64,000 bases of DNA from Tistrella mobilis. GTDB lineage: Bacteria > Pseudomonadota > Alphaproteobacteria > Tistrellales > Tistrellaceae. The notes below the pieces were generated by a model. It did no database searches. It saw only the letters and a program-made list of their open reading frames with translations, and had not been told where the DNA came from. The position numbers and the translations under genes were made by a program. This document shows positions 36,327 to 46,394 of the stretch, piece after piece. The stretch spans positions 1,157,501 to 1,221,500 of the forward strand of contig NZ_CP121017.1 in assembly GCF_041468085.1 (NCBI RefSeq). The letters run 5' to 3'. Within the stretch, counting starts at the first letter, position 1; each line of letters opens with the position of its first letter.

Positions 36327-37327
36327 TCATGTCCGCTCCCGCGACCAACACCCCTCATGTTTCGGTGCTGCTGCCCGAGGTGCTGGCCGCCTCCGCCCCG
36401 GTCGATGGCGCGGTGGTGGTCGATGCGACCTTCGGGGCCGGCGGCTATTCCCGCGGCTATCTGGCGGCCGGCGCCGCCCGGGTCTATGGCATCGACCGCG
36501 ATCCGACCGCGGCCGAGGCCGGGCGGGCGCTGGAGGCCGAGAGTGGCGGCCGCTTCCGTTTCCTGCAGGGCCGGTTCGGCGACATGGACGCGCTGCTCGA
36601 TGCCGCGGGCGAGCCGATGGTCGATGTGGTCGCCTTCGATTTCGGCGTGTCGTCGATGCAGCTCGATCAGGCCGAGCGCGGTTTCTCCTTCCGCCATGAC
36701 GGTCCGCTCGACATGCGGATGGAGCGGGCGGGCATGAGCGCCGCCGATTTCGTGAACACCGCCGAGGAACGCGAGATCGCCGATGTGATCTGGCTCTATG
36801 GCGAGGAGCGGGCGTCGCGCCGGGTGGCGCGGGCGATCACCCGCGGCCGGCCGTTCGAGACCACGGCGGCGCTGGCCGATGCGGTGCGCTCCGCCCTGCC
36901 GCCGCGCGGCCGCGACCAGATCGACCCTGCGACCCGCAGCTTCCAGGCGATCCGCATCCATGTGAACGACGAGCTGGGCGAGATCCTGCGCGGGCTGGTG
37001 GCGGCCGAGCGCCGGCTGAAGCCCGGCGGCCGTCTGGCGGCCGTCACCTTCCACAGCCTGGAAGACCGGCTGGTCAAGCGGTTCCTGACCGCGCGTGCCG
37101 GCCGCGGCGCCAACCCGTCACGCCATGTCGCCGTCGTGGCCGATCGCGACCGCACGGCCCCCAGTTTCGCCATCACCGGCACCCGCCCGATCGTGGCGGG
37201 AGAGGCCGAGACTGCCGTCAATCCGCGTGCCCGCTCCGCCAAGCTGCGGGTCGCCCGGCGCACCGATGCCGCCGCCTGGGATGCCCCCGCCGATGCCCAG
37301 GGCCTGTTCAGGGAGCCTGCCCGATGA
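36323..37327 (+). CDS. rsmH: 16S rRNA m4C1402 methyltransferase
   Basis: 334 residues. SAM-binding start of the family [12 protein letters not shown] and [18 protein letters not shown], the insert with [20 protein letters not shown] and GPLDMRM, then [15 protein letters not shown] and [16 protein letters not shown] near the C-terminus. Methylates N4 of C1402 in the ribosomal P site. The ATG at 36323 overlaps the mraZ stop by four bases after GGGGAGGGC. Confidence 0.96.
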   Translation: MIMSAPATNTPHVSVLLPEVLAASAPVDGAVVVDATFGAGGYSRGYLAAGAARVYGIDRDPTAAEAGRALEAESGGRFRFLQGRFGDMDALLDAAGEPMVDVVAFDFGVSSMQLDQAERGFSFRHDGPLDMRMERAGMSAADFVNTAEEREIADVIWLYGEERASRRVARAITRGRPFETTAALADAVRSALPPRGRDQIDPATRSFQAIRIHVNDELGEILRGLVAAERRLKPGGRLAAVTFHSLEDRLVKRFLTARAGRGANPSRHVAVVADRDRTAPSFAITGTRPIVAGEAETAVNPRARSAKLRVARRTDAAAWDAPADAQGLFREPAR

Positions 37328-37845
37328 TCCGTCCCGGCACCGTCCTGCTTCTGGGCTGCACGGCCGCGATCGCGGCCGGTCTGTTCTGGGTGAAATACCG
37401 GGTGGCCAGCCTGGAAGACGCCTATGTCGCGCGCAATGCCGAACTGCTGCGCGAGCAGGAGGCGATCCATGTGCTCAAGGCCGAATGGGCCTATCTGAAC
37501 AACCCTGAGCGGCTGGAGCGTCTGGCCGGCGAATATCTCGACATCCGGCCGCTTGAGGGGGCGCAGCTGGTGAGCCTGGCCTCTCTGCCGCTGCCGCGCG
37601 CCGAGACCGAGCCCAGGCCCAGATCCAAGCCCGGCACCCCGCCGGCCACCTGGCCGCTGGTCGACCATGTCCCGGAACCGCGCAGCACGACGGTCGCGTC
37701 TGCGCCGCGCAACGCAACGGTCGCGTCTGCACCGCGTGATGCAACGGTCGCCGCGGCACAGCCGGCGCCCCGGTCTTCGATCGATGCCGCGATCGACAGC
37801 GTTCTCGATCAGAGCGGCGTGGTGCTGACAGGGGGTGCGCGATGA
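37324..37845 (+). CDS. ftsL: cell division protein FtsL
   Basis: 173 residues. One N-terminal membrane span (about 5-23), then a leucine-zipper-like coiled coil with [42 protein letters not shown] in short overlapping heptads, placing it in the periplasmic FtsQLB complex. The C-terminal third is Pro/Ala-rich and contains an imperfect triplicate of TVASAPR/TVAAAQP (about 122-147). The family is 90-120 residues, so this tail is an extension. Overlaps rsmH and ftsI by four bases each. Confidence 0.88.
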   Translation: MIRPGTVLLLGCTAAIAAGLFWVKYRVASLEDAYVARNAELLREQEAIHVLKAEWAYLNNPERLERLAGEYLDIRPLEGAQLVSLASLPLPRAETEPRPRSKPGTPPATWPLVDHVPEPRSTTVASAPRNATVASAPRDATVAAAQPAPRSSIDAAIDSVLDQSGVVLTGGAR

Positions 37846-39737
37846 ACCGCGACGACCGCTTCGGCCCCCGCCGCGAGGATCGCGGCCGCCCGCAGGAAGC
37901 GGCGCCCGAGGCGCCGCGCAAGCCGCGCGTGCCGCTGCCGCGTGCCCGCCGGGTGCGGCTGGGTGTTGCGCGGGCGGTCAAGCTCGACGGCAATGTGAAA
38001 CAGGCGCTGGAGACCGGCCGCAATCGCGTGCTGTTCACCGCGGCCTTCTTCGCGCTCGCCTTCATTGCGCTGTCGATCAAGCTGATTGCGGTGGGCGTGC
38101 TGCATGAAGGCGGCGAGCCCCGGGTCGCCCGCGGCGCGCCGCCGCCGCAGCTGGTGCTGGACCGTGCCGACATCACCGATCGCAACGGCGTGCTGCTGGC
38201 CTCCAACCTGATCACCGCCTCGCTCTATGCCGATCCCAAGCTGGTGCTTGATCCGGTAGAGGCGGCGGTGAAGCTGCGCACCGTGCTGCCCCATCTGAAC
38301 CAGACCGACCTGATCGCCCAGCTGTCGGGCGACCGGCGTTTCGTCTGGATTCAGCGCGGGCTGAAGCCCGAACAGCAGTACGAGATCAATGCGCTCGGCA
38401 TTCCGGGGCTTTATTTCCAGCGCGAGCAGCGCCGGATCTATCCCCAGGGCCGGCTGACCTCGCATGTGATCGGCTTCACCAATGTCGACAACACCGGCCG
38501 TGGCGGGCTGGAGCAGGGGCTTGACCGCACGCTGCGCGAACGTGCCGAGACCGGCCGCGGGCCCCTGGTCACCTCGATCGACATCCGCGTTCAGCAGGTG
38601 ATGCGTGAGGTGCTGCGCGACGCGGTGCAGGAATTCCAGGCGATCGGTGCGACCGGCATCGTGATGGATGCGCGCAACGGCGAGATCCTGGCCATGGTCT
38701 CGCTGCCCGATTTCGACCCGAACGCCCCGGTCAACCCCGAAGATCCGGCGATGTTCAACCGGGCGACGCTCGGCGTTTACGAGATGGGCTCGATCTTCAA
38801 GGCCTTCACCGCCGCAGAGGCGCTGGATGCAGGCGTGGTGAAGATCGATGGCGGCTTCGATGCCACCGATCCGATCAAGATCGGCCGCTTCACCATCCGC
38901 GACTTCCATCCCGAGCGGCGCTGGCTGAGCGTGCCCGAGATCATGCTCTATTCGTCCAATATCGGCGCCGCCAAGATGGCGCTGGCGGTGGGGGCAACCC
39001 GGCAGCAGGACTATATGCGCCGCTTCGGCTTCCTGACCCCGGCCCGGATCGAGCTTCCCGAGGTGGGTCTGCCCCAGGCCCCCAATCCCTGGCGCGAGGT
39101 CAACGTCATGACCATCGGCTTCGGCCATGGTGCGGCGGTGAGCCCGCTTCAGGCCGTGGGCGGCATGGCGGTGCTGATGAATGGCGGTTTCAAGGTGCCC
39201 GCCACCCTGGTCAAGCATCAGCCGGGCGAGCGGGTGGTCCGCGAGCAGGTGATCGCCCCGGAGGTCACCGCCCAGGTGCGCAGGATGATGGTCAGCGTGG
39301 TTCAGGACGGCACCGCCAAGAAGGCGCAGGTCCCGGGCTATCTGGTCGGCGGCAAGACCGGCACGGCGGAAAAGGCGGGTGCCGGCGGCTATCGGCGCAA
39401 GGCGCTGCTGACCTCGTTCCTGGGCGGCTTCCCGATGCAGGATCCGCGCTATGTGGTGCTGGTCACGCTCGACGAGCCCAAGCCCACGCCCAAGACCTAT
39501 GGCTATTCGACCTCGGGCTGGAACGCCGCCCCGACGGCGGGTGAGCTGATCCGCCGGATCGCGCCGATCCTGGGTGTGCGGCCGATGTCGGCCGACGGCA
39601 GCCCCAACCCGATGCCGGTGCTGCCGCAGAACCGCGACAACGAGCTGCGCTATGCGCTGGTGGGCGACGAGGACGAAACCTCCGTCACCGCCGATCTCCC
39701 CCAGTCGGATACCGAGGTGACGAATGCGGCTTATTGA
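37842..39737 (+). CDS. ftsI: septal peptidoglycan transpeptidase FtsI (PBP3)
   Basis: 631 residues. Cytoplasmic basic N-terminus, one membrane span (about 62-84), dimerisation domain with DITDRNGVLLAS, and a C-terminal transpeptidase domain. Its catalytic motifs are present: S317-x-x-K320 (GSIFK), S371-S-N (YSSN) and K505-T-G. It cross-links septal peptidoglycan with FtsW. The N-terminal tail is 60 residues, Arg/Pro-rich and long. The C-terminal end overlaps the murE start by 14 bases. Confidence 0.96.
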   Translation: MNRDDRFGPRREDRGRPQEAAPEAPRKPRVPLPRARRVRLGVARAVKLDGNVKQALETGRNRVLFTAAFFALAFIALSIKLIAVGVLHEGGEPRVARGAPPPQLVLDRADITDRNGVLLASNLITASLYADPKLVLDPVEAAVKLRTVLPHLNQTDLIAQLSGDRRFVWIQRGLKPEQQYEINALGIPGLYFQREQRRIYPQGRLTSHVIGFTNVDNTGRGGLEQGLDRTLRERAETGRGPLVTSIDIRVQQVMREVLRDAVQEFQAIGATGIVMDARNGEILAMVSLPDFDPNAPVNPEDPAMFNRATLGVYEMGSIFKAFTAAEALDAGVVKIDGGFDATDPIKIGRFTIRDFHPERRWLSVPEIMLYSSNIGAAKMALAVGATRQQDYMRRFGFLTPARIELPEVGLPQAPNPWREVNVMTIGFGHGAAVSPLQAVGGMAVLMNGGFKVPATLVKHQPGERVVREQVIAPEVTAQVRRMMVSVVQDGTAKKAQVPGYLVGGKTGTAEKAGAGGYRRKALLTSFLGGFPMQDPRYVVLVTLDEPKPTPKTYGYSTSGWNAAPTAGELIRRIAPILGVRPMSADGSPNPMPVLPQNRDNELRYALVGDEDETSVTADLPQSDTEVTNAAY

Positions 39738-41196
39738 GCTGATCGACCGCGATGCGACCGCGATCGGCGGTGATACCCGGATCACGGGCATCACCGCCGA
39801 CAGCCGCGCCGTGCGGCCGGGCATGCTCTTCGCCGCCGTCCCGGGCACGGTGCGCGACGGGCGTGACTTCATTCCGGAAGCCATGGCGGCGGGCGCCGTC
39901 GCCGTGCTCGCCCCGACAGGGACGGTGGTGCCGGCGGGTGTGGTGCTGGTCGAGACCCGGGACGTCCGCGGCGCACTCGCCCGCATGGCCAGCCGCTTCT
40001 ATCCGAAGCGTCCGGGCGTGATCGCGGCGGCCACCGGCACCAACGGCAAAAGCTCGGTGGTGTCGTTCACCCGCCAGATCTGGGTGCGGCTGGGCCTGGC
40101 CGCCGCCAGCCTCGGCACGCTCGGCTATGACGGGCCGGGCGATCTGGCTGCGCCGGGGCTGACCACGGTCGATCCCGTGGCGCTGCACCGTCTGCTGGAT
40201 CAGGCGGCGCGGGCCGGGGTGGGGCATCTGGCGATGGAGGCGTCCAGCCACGGGCTGGATCAGCACAGGCTGGACGGCATCGCGCCGGTCGCGGTTGCCT
40301 TCACCAACCTGACCCATGACCATCTGGATTATCACGGCACGATCGAAGCCTATCGCGACGCCAAGCTGAAGCTGTTCGCCGAGATCGCGGCGCCGGCCGG
40401 CTATGCGGTGATCAATGCCGACAGCAGCCATTACGACCATTTTGTCCGCGCGGCCCTGAAGCGGCCGCTGGCGGTGATCGATTACGGCCGCAAGGCCCGG
40501 GTCCTGCGCCTGGTTTCGGTGGAGCCGATGGCCGGCGGCGGCCTGCATGTGGCGATCGAATATCGCGGCCAGCGTCATGAGTTCGGCCTGGGGCTGACCG
40601 GCAGCTTCCAGGCCCATAACGTGCTGGCCGCCATGGGGCTGGCCATCGGCTGCGGTGCTGCGCCCGAGGCGGTTGTCGCGGCACTGCCCTATCTGAAGGC
40701 GGTACCCGGGCGCATGGAGCAGGTCGGCACCAGCGCTGCCGGTGCACCGGTGCTGGTGGATTACGCCCATACCCCCGATGCGCTGGAGACGGTGCTGAAG
40801 GCGGTGCGCCCCCATGCCCATGACCGGGTGGTGACCGTGTTCGGTTGCGGCGGCGATCGCGACCGCACCAAGCGTCCGGCGATGGGCAGGATCGCGCTCC
40901 GCGAGGCCGACCACGCCATCGTCACCGACGACAATCCGCGCAGCGAGGACCCGGCGGCGATCCGCGCCGAGATCCTGGCGGCCGGCCCCGATCTGGTCGA
41001 GATCGGCGACCGGGCCGCGGCGATCGACACCGCCATTGCCGGCCTGGGGGCCGGCGACGTGCTGGTGATCGCCGGCAAGGGCCACGAGACCGGCCAGAAG
41101 GTCGGCGATCGGGTGCTGCCCTTCGACGACCGCGAGGTTGCGCGCGCAGCCCTGCGTGCCCATGGCGGTACGGTGATCGGGGGAGGGGCGGCATGA
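39724..41196 (+). CDS. murE: UDP-MurNAc-L-Ala-D-Glu:meso-diaminopimelate ligase
   Basis: 490 residues. ATP site ATGTNGKSSVVSF, then AMEASSHGLDQHRL and DYAHTPDAL, and the diagnostic DNPRSEDP near residue 400, which marks meso-diaminopimelate ligases instead of lysine ligases. Adds the third residue of the peptidoglycan stem peptide. The ATG overlaps ftsI by 14 bases and the stop overlaps the murF ATG. Confidence 0.96.
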   Translation: MRLIELIDRDATAIGGDTRITGITADSRAVRPGMLFAAVPGTVRDGRDFIPEAMAAGAVAVLAPTGTVVPAGVVLVETRDVRGALARMASRFYPKRPGVIAAATGTNGKSSVVSFTRQIWVRLGLAAASLGTLGYDGPGDLAAPGLTTVDPVALHRLLDQAARAGVGHLAMEASSHGLDQHRLDGIAPVAVAFTNLTHDHLDYHGTIEAYRDAKLKLFAEIAAPAGYAVINADSSHYDHFVRAALKRPLAVIDYGRKARVLRLVSVEPMAGGGLHVAIEYRGQRHEFGLGLTGSFQAHNVLAAMGLAIGCGAAPEAVVAALPYLKAVPGRMEQVGTSAAGAPVLVDYAHTPDALETVLKAVRPHAHDRVVTVFGCGGDRDRTKRPAMGRIALREADHAIVTDDNPRSEDPAAIRAEILAAGPDLVEIGDRAAAIDTAIAGLGAGDVLVIAGKGHETGQKVGDRVLPFDDREVARAALRAHGGTVIGGGAA

Positions 41197-42650
41197 GCAT
41201 CACCCGGCCTCTCTGGACGATTGACGCGGTCGTTGCGGCAACCGGCGGTTCCTCTGCGGGGGCTGATGCCGCCATTTCGGGTGTCGCGATCGACAGCCGC
41301 GAGGTCCGCCCCGGCGATCTGTTCGTGGCGCTGCTGGGCGATACCAATGACGGCCACGACTATCTGGCGGCGGCGCTGGCCAATGGCGCGGCTGCAGCCC
41401 TGGTCCATCGGGTGCCCGAAGATCTGCCCGCCGATGCGGCCGCAAGGCTGATCCGGGTGGGCGACACCATGGCCGCGCTGCAGGCGCTGGGTGCGGCTGC
41501 CCGCGCTCGTTTCGCCGGCCGGGTGGTGGCGGTGACCGGCAGTGTCGGCAAGACCGGCACCCGCGGCGCCATCGCTCGGGCGCTCGGCGCCTATGGAACG
41601 GTTCATCAGAGCCTGCGCAGCTTCAACAACCATTGGGGCGTGCCGCTGTCGCTGGCGCGGATGCCGGCCGATGCCGACTACGCGGTGCTGGAACTGGGGA
41701 TGAACCATGCGGGCGAGATCGACGTGCTCTCGCGCCTCGCCCGGCCGCATGTGGCGCTGATCACCAAGGTGGCGCCGGCCCATCTGGGCAATTTCCGCGA
41801 CGAGGAAGAGATCGCCGACGCCAAGGCCGAGATCTTCAACGGGCTGGAAGCCGATGGCGTGGCGGTGCTGAACCGCGACAACCGGCATTTCGACCGGCTG
41901 GCCGCGGCTGTGCTGCTGGGCCATCCCGCAACCCGCGTGGTCGATTTCGCCGCCAGCCGCCATGGTGCCCAGCGCGCCATGATCCGCCTGATCAAGGCGA
42001 CCCCGGCGGGCGGCGGTACGGCGATTGCAGCCGAGGTGGCCGGCCGGCCGGTGGATTTCGTGATCGGCGTGCCGGGCGCCCATTGGGTGGAGAACGCGCT
42101 GGCGGTGCTGGGCGTGCTGCACGGGCTGGGGCTGGAGGCGGGCCCGGGGGCGGCGGCGCTGGCGGCGCTGGAAGCGCCCGAAGGCCGCGGCACCCAGATC
42201 CGCATCCCCACGGCCGGCGGCGGGCTGCTGGTCATCGACGAAACCTACAACGCCAACCCGGAATCGATGCGGGCGGCGATCGCGCTCGGGGCCGATCTGG
42301 CCCGGGCCGAAGGCGGCCGGCTGGTGGCGGTTCTGGGCGACATGCTGGAGCTGGGCGATCACGCCGAGCGCCTTCATCGAGAACTCACAGCTCCCCTCGT
42401 TGACGCGGGGGTGGCGGTCGTCTACACCGCCGGGCCGGCCATGATGCATCTGCACGACGGGCTCGATCCCGATCGTCGGGGCGGCCATGCCGGCACGGCG
42501 GAAGATCTGGCACCTGCTGTCGTCCGGGGCGTGGCCCCGGGGGATGTGGTGCTGGTCAAGGGGTCGCGCGGCATGCGCATGGAACGGGTGATCGCAGCCC
42601 TGAAGGCTGCGGGCGCCCGACCTGCGGACACGGGTACGGACAAGGGTTAA
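41193..42650 (+). CDS. murF: UDP-MurNAc-tripeptide:D-Ala-D-Ala ligase
   Basis: 485 residues. Mur-ligase domains in order: SRE...[13 protein letters not shown] site [39 protein letters not shown], and [15 protein letters not shown] in the C-terminal domain. Adds D-Ala-D-Ala to complete the pentapeptide. Ribosome site GGGGGAGGGGC before the ATG at 41193, which overlaps the murE stop. Confidence 0.96.
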   Translation: MSITRPLWTIDAVVAATGGSSAGADAAISGVAIDSREVRPGDLFVALLGDTNDGHDYLAAALANGAAAALVHRVPEDLPADAAARLIRVGDTMAALQALGAAARARFAGRVVAVTGSVGKTGTRGAIARALGAYGTVHQSLRSFNNHWGVPLSLARMPADADYAVLELGMNHAGEIDVLSRLARPHVALITKVAPAHLGNFRDEEEIADAKAEIFNGLEADGVAVLNRDNRHFDRLAAAVLLGHPATRVVDFAASRHGAQRAMIRLIKATPAGGGTAIAAEVAGRPVDFVIGVPGAHWVENALAVLGVLHGLGLEAGPGAAALAALEAPEGRGTQIRIPTAGGGLLVIDETYNANPESMRAAIALGADLARAEGGRLVAVLGDMLELGDHAERLHRELTAPLVDAGVAVVYTAGPAMMHLHDGLDPDRRGGHAGTAEDLAPAVVRGVAPGDVVLVKGSRGMRMERVIAALKAAGARPADTGTDKG

Positions 42651-42660
42651 CGGGCCGCGG

Positions 42661-42680
42661 CACCGGCAGGGTTGCCGGTG
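42661..42680 (+). other. small hairpin in the murF-mraY gap
   Basis: Perfect stem CACCGGCA / TGCCGGTG with loop GGGT in the 53-bp gap, followed 10 bases later by GTTTTGG. It may be a weak attenuator or mRNA-processing site; not a strong terminator. Confidence 0.4.
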
Positions 42681-42703
42681 GCCGACACGGTTTTGGAGCA
42701 CGC

Positions 42704-43792
42704 ATGCTTTTCAATCTGCTCTATCCGCTTTCGAGCGATCTGAGCTTCCTGAACGTCTTCCGGTACCTGACGTTCCGGACAGGCGGCGCTTTGATCACGG
42801 CGCTGCTGATCAGCTTCGTGCTCGGCCCCAGCCTGATCCGCTGGCTGCGCCGCAAGCAGCGCGAGGGACAGCCGATCCGCAGCGACGGCCCCGAGCGGCA
42901 TCTGATCGAAAAGCGCGGCACCCCCACCATGGGCGGCGTGCTGATCCTGACCGGCGCCGGTCTCTCCACCCTGCTGTGGGCGGACCTGACCAGCGCCTAT
43001 GTCTGGATCGTGCTGATGGTGACGCTGGGCTTCGGCCTGATCGGTTTCACCGACGACTATCTGAAGGTCGTCCGGCGCAACCCCAAGGGTCTGCCCGGCA
43101 AGATGAAACTGCTTCTCCAGACCGTGATCGGCGTCGCCGCCGCGGTCTGGGTACAGTACATCGCCCTCGACGACCAGGCCTCGGGTCTTGCCATCCCGTT
43201 CGTGAAGAACGTTCTGCTGGATCTGGGCCTGCTCTACGTGCCCTTCGCGGTGTTCGTGATGATCGGGTCGAGCAATGCGGTGAACCTCACCGACGGTCTC
43301 GACGGCCTCGCCATCGTGCCGGTCATGATCGCGGCATCGAGCTTCGCCTTCATCGCCTATCTGGTCGGCAATGCGATCTATGCCGAATACCTGCAGGTTC
43401 ATTACGTTCCCGGCACGGGTGAGCTGACGGTGCTCTGCGGGGCGCTGGTGGGCGCAGGGCTCGGCTTCCTGTGGTTCAACGCGCCGCCGGCCATGGTGTT
43501 CATGGGCGATACCGGCTCGCTCTCCCTTGGCGGCGCCCTCGGCGCGATCAGCGTCGTCACCAAGCATGAACTGGTGCTGGCGGTGATCGGGGGGCTGTTC
43601 GTGCTGGAGACCGTCTCGGTGATGGTCCAGGTCGCCTCGTTCAAGCTCACCGGCAAGCGCGTCTTCCGCATGGCGCCGCTGCACCATCACTTCGAGAAGA
43701 AGGGCTGGGCCGAGAGCACCATCGTCATCCGCTTCTGGATCATTGCCTTCGTCCTGGCGCTGATCGGCCTGTCCACCCTCAAGCTGCGCTGA
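42704..43792 (+). CDS. mraY: phospho-MurNAc-pentapeptide transferase
   Basis: 362 residues, ten membrane spans. Family motifs [12 protein letters not shown], the catalytic pair in [42 protein letters not shown] and [12 protein letters not shown]. Makes lipid I by moving phospho-MurNAc-pentapeptide onto undecaprenyl phosphate in the inner membrane. Confidence 0.97.
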   Translation: MLFNLLYPLSSDLSFLNVFRYLTFRTGGALITALLISFVLGPSLIRWLRRKQREGQPIRSDGPERHLIEKRGTPTMGGVLILTGAGLSTLLWADLTSAYVWIVLMVTLGFGLIGFTDDYLKVVRRNPKGLPGKMKLLLQTVIGVAAAVWVQYIALDDQASGLAIPFVKNVLLDLGLLYVPFAVFVMIGSSNAVNLTDGLDGLAIVPVMIAASSFAFIAYLVGNAIYAEYLQVHYVPGTGELTVLCGALVGAGLGFLWFNAPPAMVFMGDTGSLSLGGALGAISVVTKHELVLAVIGGLFVLETVSVMVQVASFKLTGKRVFRMAPLHHHFEKKGWAESTIVIRFWIIAFVLALIGLSTLKLR

Positions 43793-43809
43793 AGAGGCGA
43801 GCCCGTCCC

Positions 43810-45276
43810 ATGAGCCCGAACCAGATGTCCGCCCTTATCCCCGATGCCTCGCTGCCGACCCCGGTCGTGCCCGGCGTCGCGGATCGCTGCGTGGTCGTGG
43901 CGGGGCTGGCGCGGTCGGGCCTTGCCGCCATCCGGGCACTGAAGGCCGGCGGCGCCCGGGTGATCGCCTGGGACGACAACGAGGCCGCACGCGCCGCCGC
44001 GGTCGGGGCGGGGGCCGAGGTGCTGGCGCCGGATGTGATCGACTGGAAGGCGGTCGGCCTGCTGGTGGCCGCCCCCGGCCTGCCGCTGCATTTCCCACGC
44101 CCGCATGAAACCGTGCGCCGGGCACGGGCCGCCCATGTCGCCATCACCGGCGATGTCGACCTGCTCTTCGCCGCGTGTGGCGCTGCGCGCTATGCAGCGA
44201 TCACCGGCACCAACGGCAAGTCGACCACGACGGCGCTTCTGGGCCACATCATCGGCCGGATCGCCGGCGGCACCGCCGACGGCGCACCGGCCCGCCTGGC
44301 GGTCGGCGGCAATCTCGGCATCGCGCCGCTGGCCCTGCCGGCGCTGGGGGCGGGCGATCTTTATGTGCTGGAGCTGTCGTCCTACCAGCTGGACCTGACC
44401 AGCCGGTTTGCGGCCGATGTCGGCGTGCTGCTGAACCTGAGCCCCGACCATATCGACCGCCATGGCGATTTCGCCGGCTATGTCGCGGCCAAGCGCCGGC
44501 TGTTCGACCAGCAGCCGGCGGGAGCCACCGCGGTGATCGGCTGCGATGACGGCCCCTCGATCGAAGTCTTCGACGATCTTGCCGCCGAAGGCCGGCTTCG
44601 GGTGATCCCGATCGCCTCCACCCGCCCGGTGGCCGGCGGTGTCTGGCTCGACGACGATTTCCGGCTGATCGACGACATGAATGGCAGTGCCAGGCCGGTG
44701 ATGAGCCTGGCCGGCATCGAGACGTTGCGCGGCCGCCATAACGGCCAGAACGCCGCCGCCGCCTATGCCGCGGCCCGGGCCCTGGGGCTTGCCCCCGACG
44801 ACATCGTCGCCGGCATCCGCAGCTATCCCGGCCTGGCCCATCGCCTTGAGACCGTGGGCCGTATCGGCCCCGTCGCCATCGTCAACGACAGCAAGGCGAC
44901 CAATGCCGATGCGACCCGCCCGGCGCTGGACGCCTTCCGCCGGATCTACTGGATTGCGGGTGGCGTGGCCAAGGCCGGCGGCATCGCCCCGCTCCGGCCG
45001 TGGTTCGACCGCGTGGCGCATGCCTATCTGATCGGCGAGGCCGCAGAGACCTTCTCCCGGACCCTGGGCGATGAGGTGACCTGGACGATCACCGTAACGC
45101 TTGAGGCAGCCCTGGATCAGGCGCTGGCCGATATTGCCGCCGACCCGCAAGCGGGGGAGGGAACGGCGCTGCTGCTGTCGCCGGCCTGCGCCTCTTTCGA
45201 CCAGTTCAAGAGCTTCGAGCATCGCGGCGACGTCTTCCGTGCCGCGGTCGCCGCCCGGCTGGAGGGACGGTCATGA
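43810..45276 (+). CDS. murD: UDP-MurNAc-L-Ala:D-Glu ligase
   Basis: 488 residues, longer than the usual 440-450, mainly through a 25-residue N-terminal extension and loops. ATP site TGTNGKSTTTALLGH, LELSSYQLD, NLSPDHIDRHG, and NDSKATNADATRPAL. Adds D-glutamate to UDP-MurNAc-L-alanine in the cytoplasm. The stop overlaps the ftsW ATG by four bases. Confidence 0.95.
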   Translation: MSPNQMSALIPDASLPTPVVPGVADRCVVVAGLARSGLAAIRALKAGGARVIAWDDNEAARAAAVGAGAEVLAPDVIDWKAVGLLVAAPGLPLHFPRPHETVRRARAAHVAITGDVDLLFAACGAARYAAITGTNGKSTTTALLGHIIGRIAGGTADGAPARLAVGGNLGIAPLALPALGAGDLYVLELSSYQLDLTSRFAADVGVLLNLSPDHIDRHGDFAGYVAAKRRLFDQQPAGATAVIGCDDGPSIEVFDDLAAEGRLRVIPIASTRPVAGGVWLDDDFRLIDDMNGSARPVMSLAGIETLRGRHNGQNAAAAYAAARALGLAPDDIVAGIRSYPGLAHRLETVGRIGPVAIVNDSKATNADATRPALDAFRRIYWIAGGVAKAGGIAPLRPWFDRVAHAYLIGEAAETFSRTLGDEVTWTITVTLEAALDQALADIAADPQAGEGTALLLSPACASFDQFKSFEHRGDVFRAAVAARLEGRS

Positions 45277-46394
45277 TCGCCTTCGCCCGAACCGATACAA
45301 GCCTCGTCGCCCGCTGGTGGTGGACCGTCGACCGGGTTGCCCTGCTGCTGATCCTGCTGCTGGTCCTGGCCGGTATCGTGCTGACCATGGCGGCCTCGCC
45401 CGCCGTCGCCAACCGCATCGGCGCGCCGACCTATCATTTCGTCATCCGTCAGGCGCTGTTCGTGGTCCCGGCGGTGCTGGTGATGATCGGCCTGTCTATG
45501 CTCAGCCCCGAGCAGGTGAAGTCGGTGGGCGGAATCTGCTTTTGTGTCTTCCTGCTGTTGCTGGCGCTGGTGCCAGTGGTCGGCAGCGAGATCAAGGGCG
45601 CCCGCCAGTGGATTGGCGCCGGCCCGATCGCCATTCAGCCTTCGGAGTTCGTGCGCCCATTCTTCTGCATTGCCACCGCCTGGGCGTTGGCCGATGCTCG
45701 GGTGCGCCGCAACCTGACCGGCTATCTGGTCACACTCGCCATGCTGGTTGCTGTGGTGGGTTTCATCGTGGCTCAGCCCGATTTCGGCATGACGATGCTG
45801 GTGCTGGGCACCTGGTCGGTTCAGGTCTTCGTCGCGGGCCTGCCCTGGATTCTGGTGGCGCTGGTGGTCGGCGGCGGCCTTGCCGGCCTGGTCGGCGGCT
45901 ATCTGATGCTCGACCATGTGGCGAGCCGCATCGACCGTTTCCTCGACCCGGCGAGCGGCGACAACTATCAGATCATGACCTCGCTGTCGGCGATCCAGAA
46001 TGGCGGGCTGATCGGCCGCGGCCCGGGTGAGGGGCTGGTTAAGGCGGTGCTGCCCGATGCTCATACCGACTTCATCTTTGCGGTCACCGCTGAAGAATTC
46101 GGCGCGCTCGCCTGTCTGCTGATGATCGCGGCCTTCGGCGGCATCATCCTGCGCGGCTATATGCGGATGATGCAGGAGCGTGACCTGTTCGTGGTGCTGG
46201 CGGTCTCGGGCCTGCTCGGCAGCTTCGGCCTGCAGGCTTTCATCAATATGGGCGTCGCCGTCCATCTGATGCCGACCACCGGCATGACCCTGCCCCTGAT
46301 CTCTTACGGCGGCTCGTCGCTGGTCGCGACTGCGGCTGGCCTGGGCATGATGCTGGCGCTGACCCGCCGCCGCTATCTGGAGGGCACGCGATGA
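45273..46394 (+). CDS. ftsW: septal peptidoglycan glycosyltransferase FtsW
   Basis: 373 residues of the SEDS family, ten spans: ARQWIGAGPIAIQPSEFVRP, AQPDFGMTMLVLGTW, DPASGDNYQIMTSLSAIQNGGLIGRGPGEG, PDAHTDFIFAVTAEEFG and TTGMTLPLISYGGSS. It polymerises lipid II at the septum with FtsI. Four-base overlaps join it to murD and murG. Confidence 0.96.
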   Translation: MIAFARTDTSLVARWWWTVDRVALLLILLLVLAGIVLTMAASPAVANRIGAPTYHFVIRQALFVVPAVLVMIGLSMLSPEQVKSVGGICFCVFLLLLALVPVVGSEIKGARQWIGAGPIAIQPSEFVRPFFCIATAWALADARVRRNLTGYLVTLAMLVAVVGFIVAQPDFGMTMLVLGTWSVQVFVAGLPWILVALVVGGGLAGLVGGYLMLDHVASRIDRFLDPASGDNYQIMTSLSAIQNGGLIGRGPGEGLVKAVLPDAHTDFIFAVTAEEFGALACLLMIAAFGGIILRGYMRMMQERDLFVVLAVSGLLGSFGLQAFINMGVAVHLMPTTGMTLPLISYGGSSLVATAAGLGMMLALTRRRYLEGTR

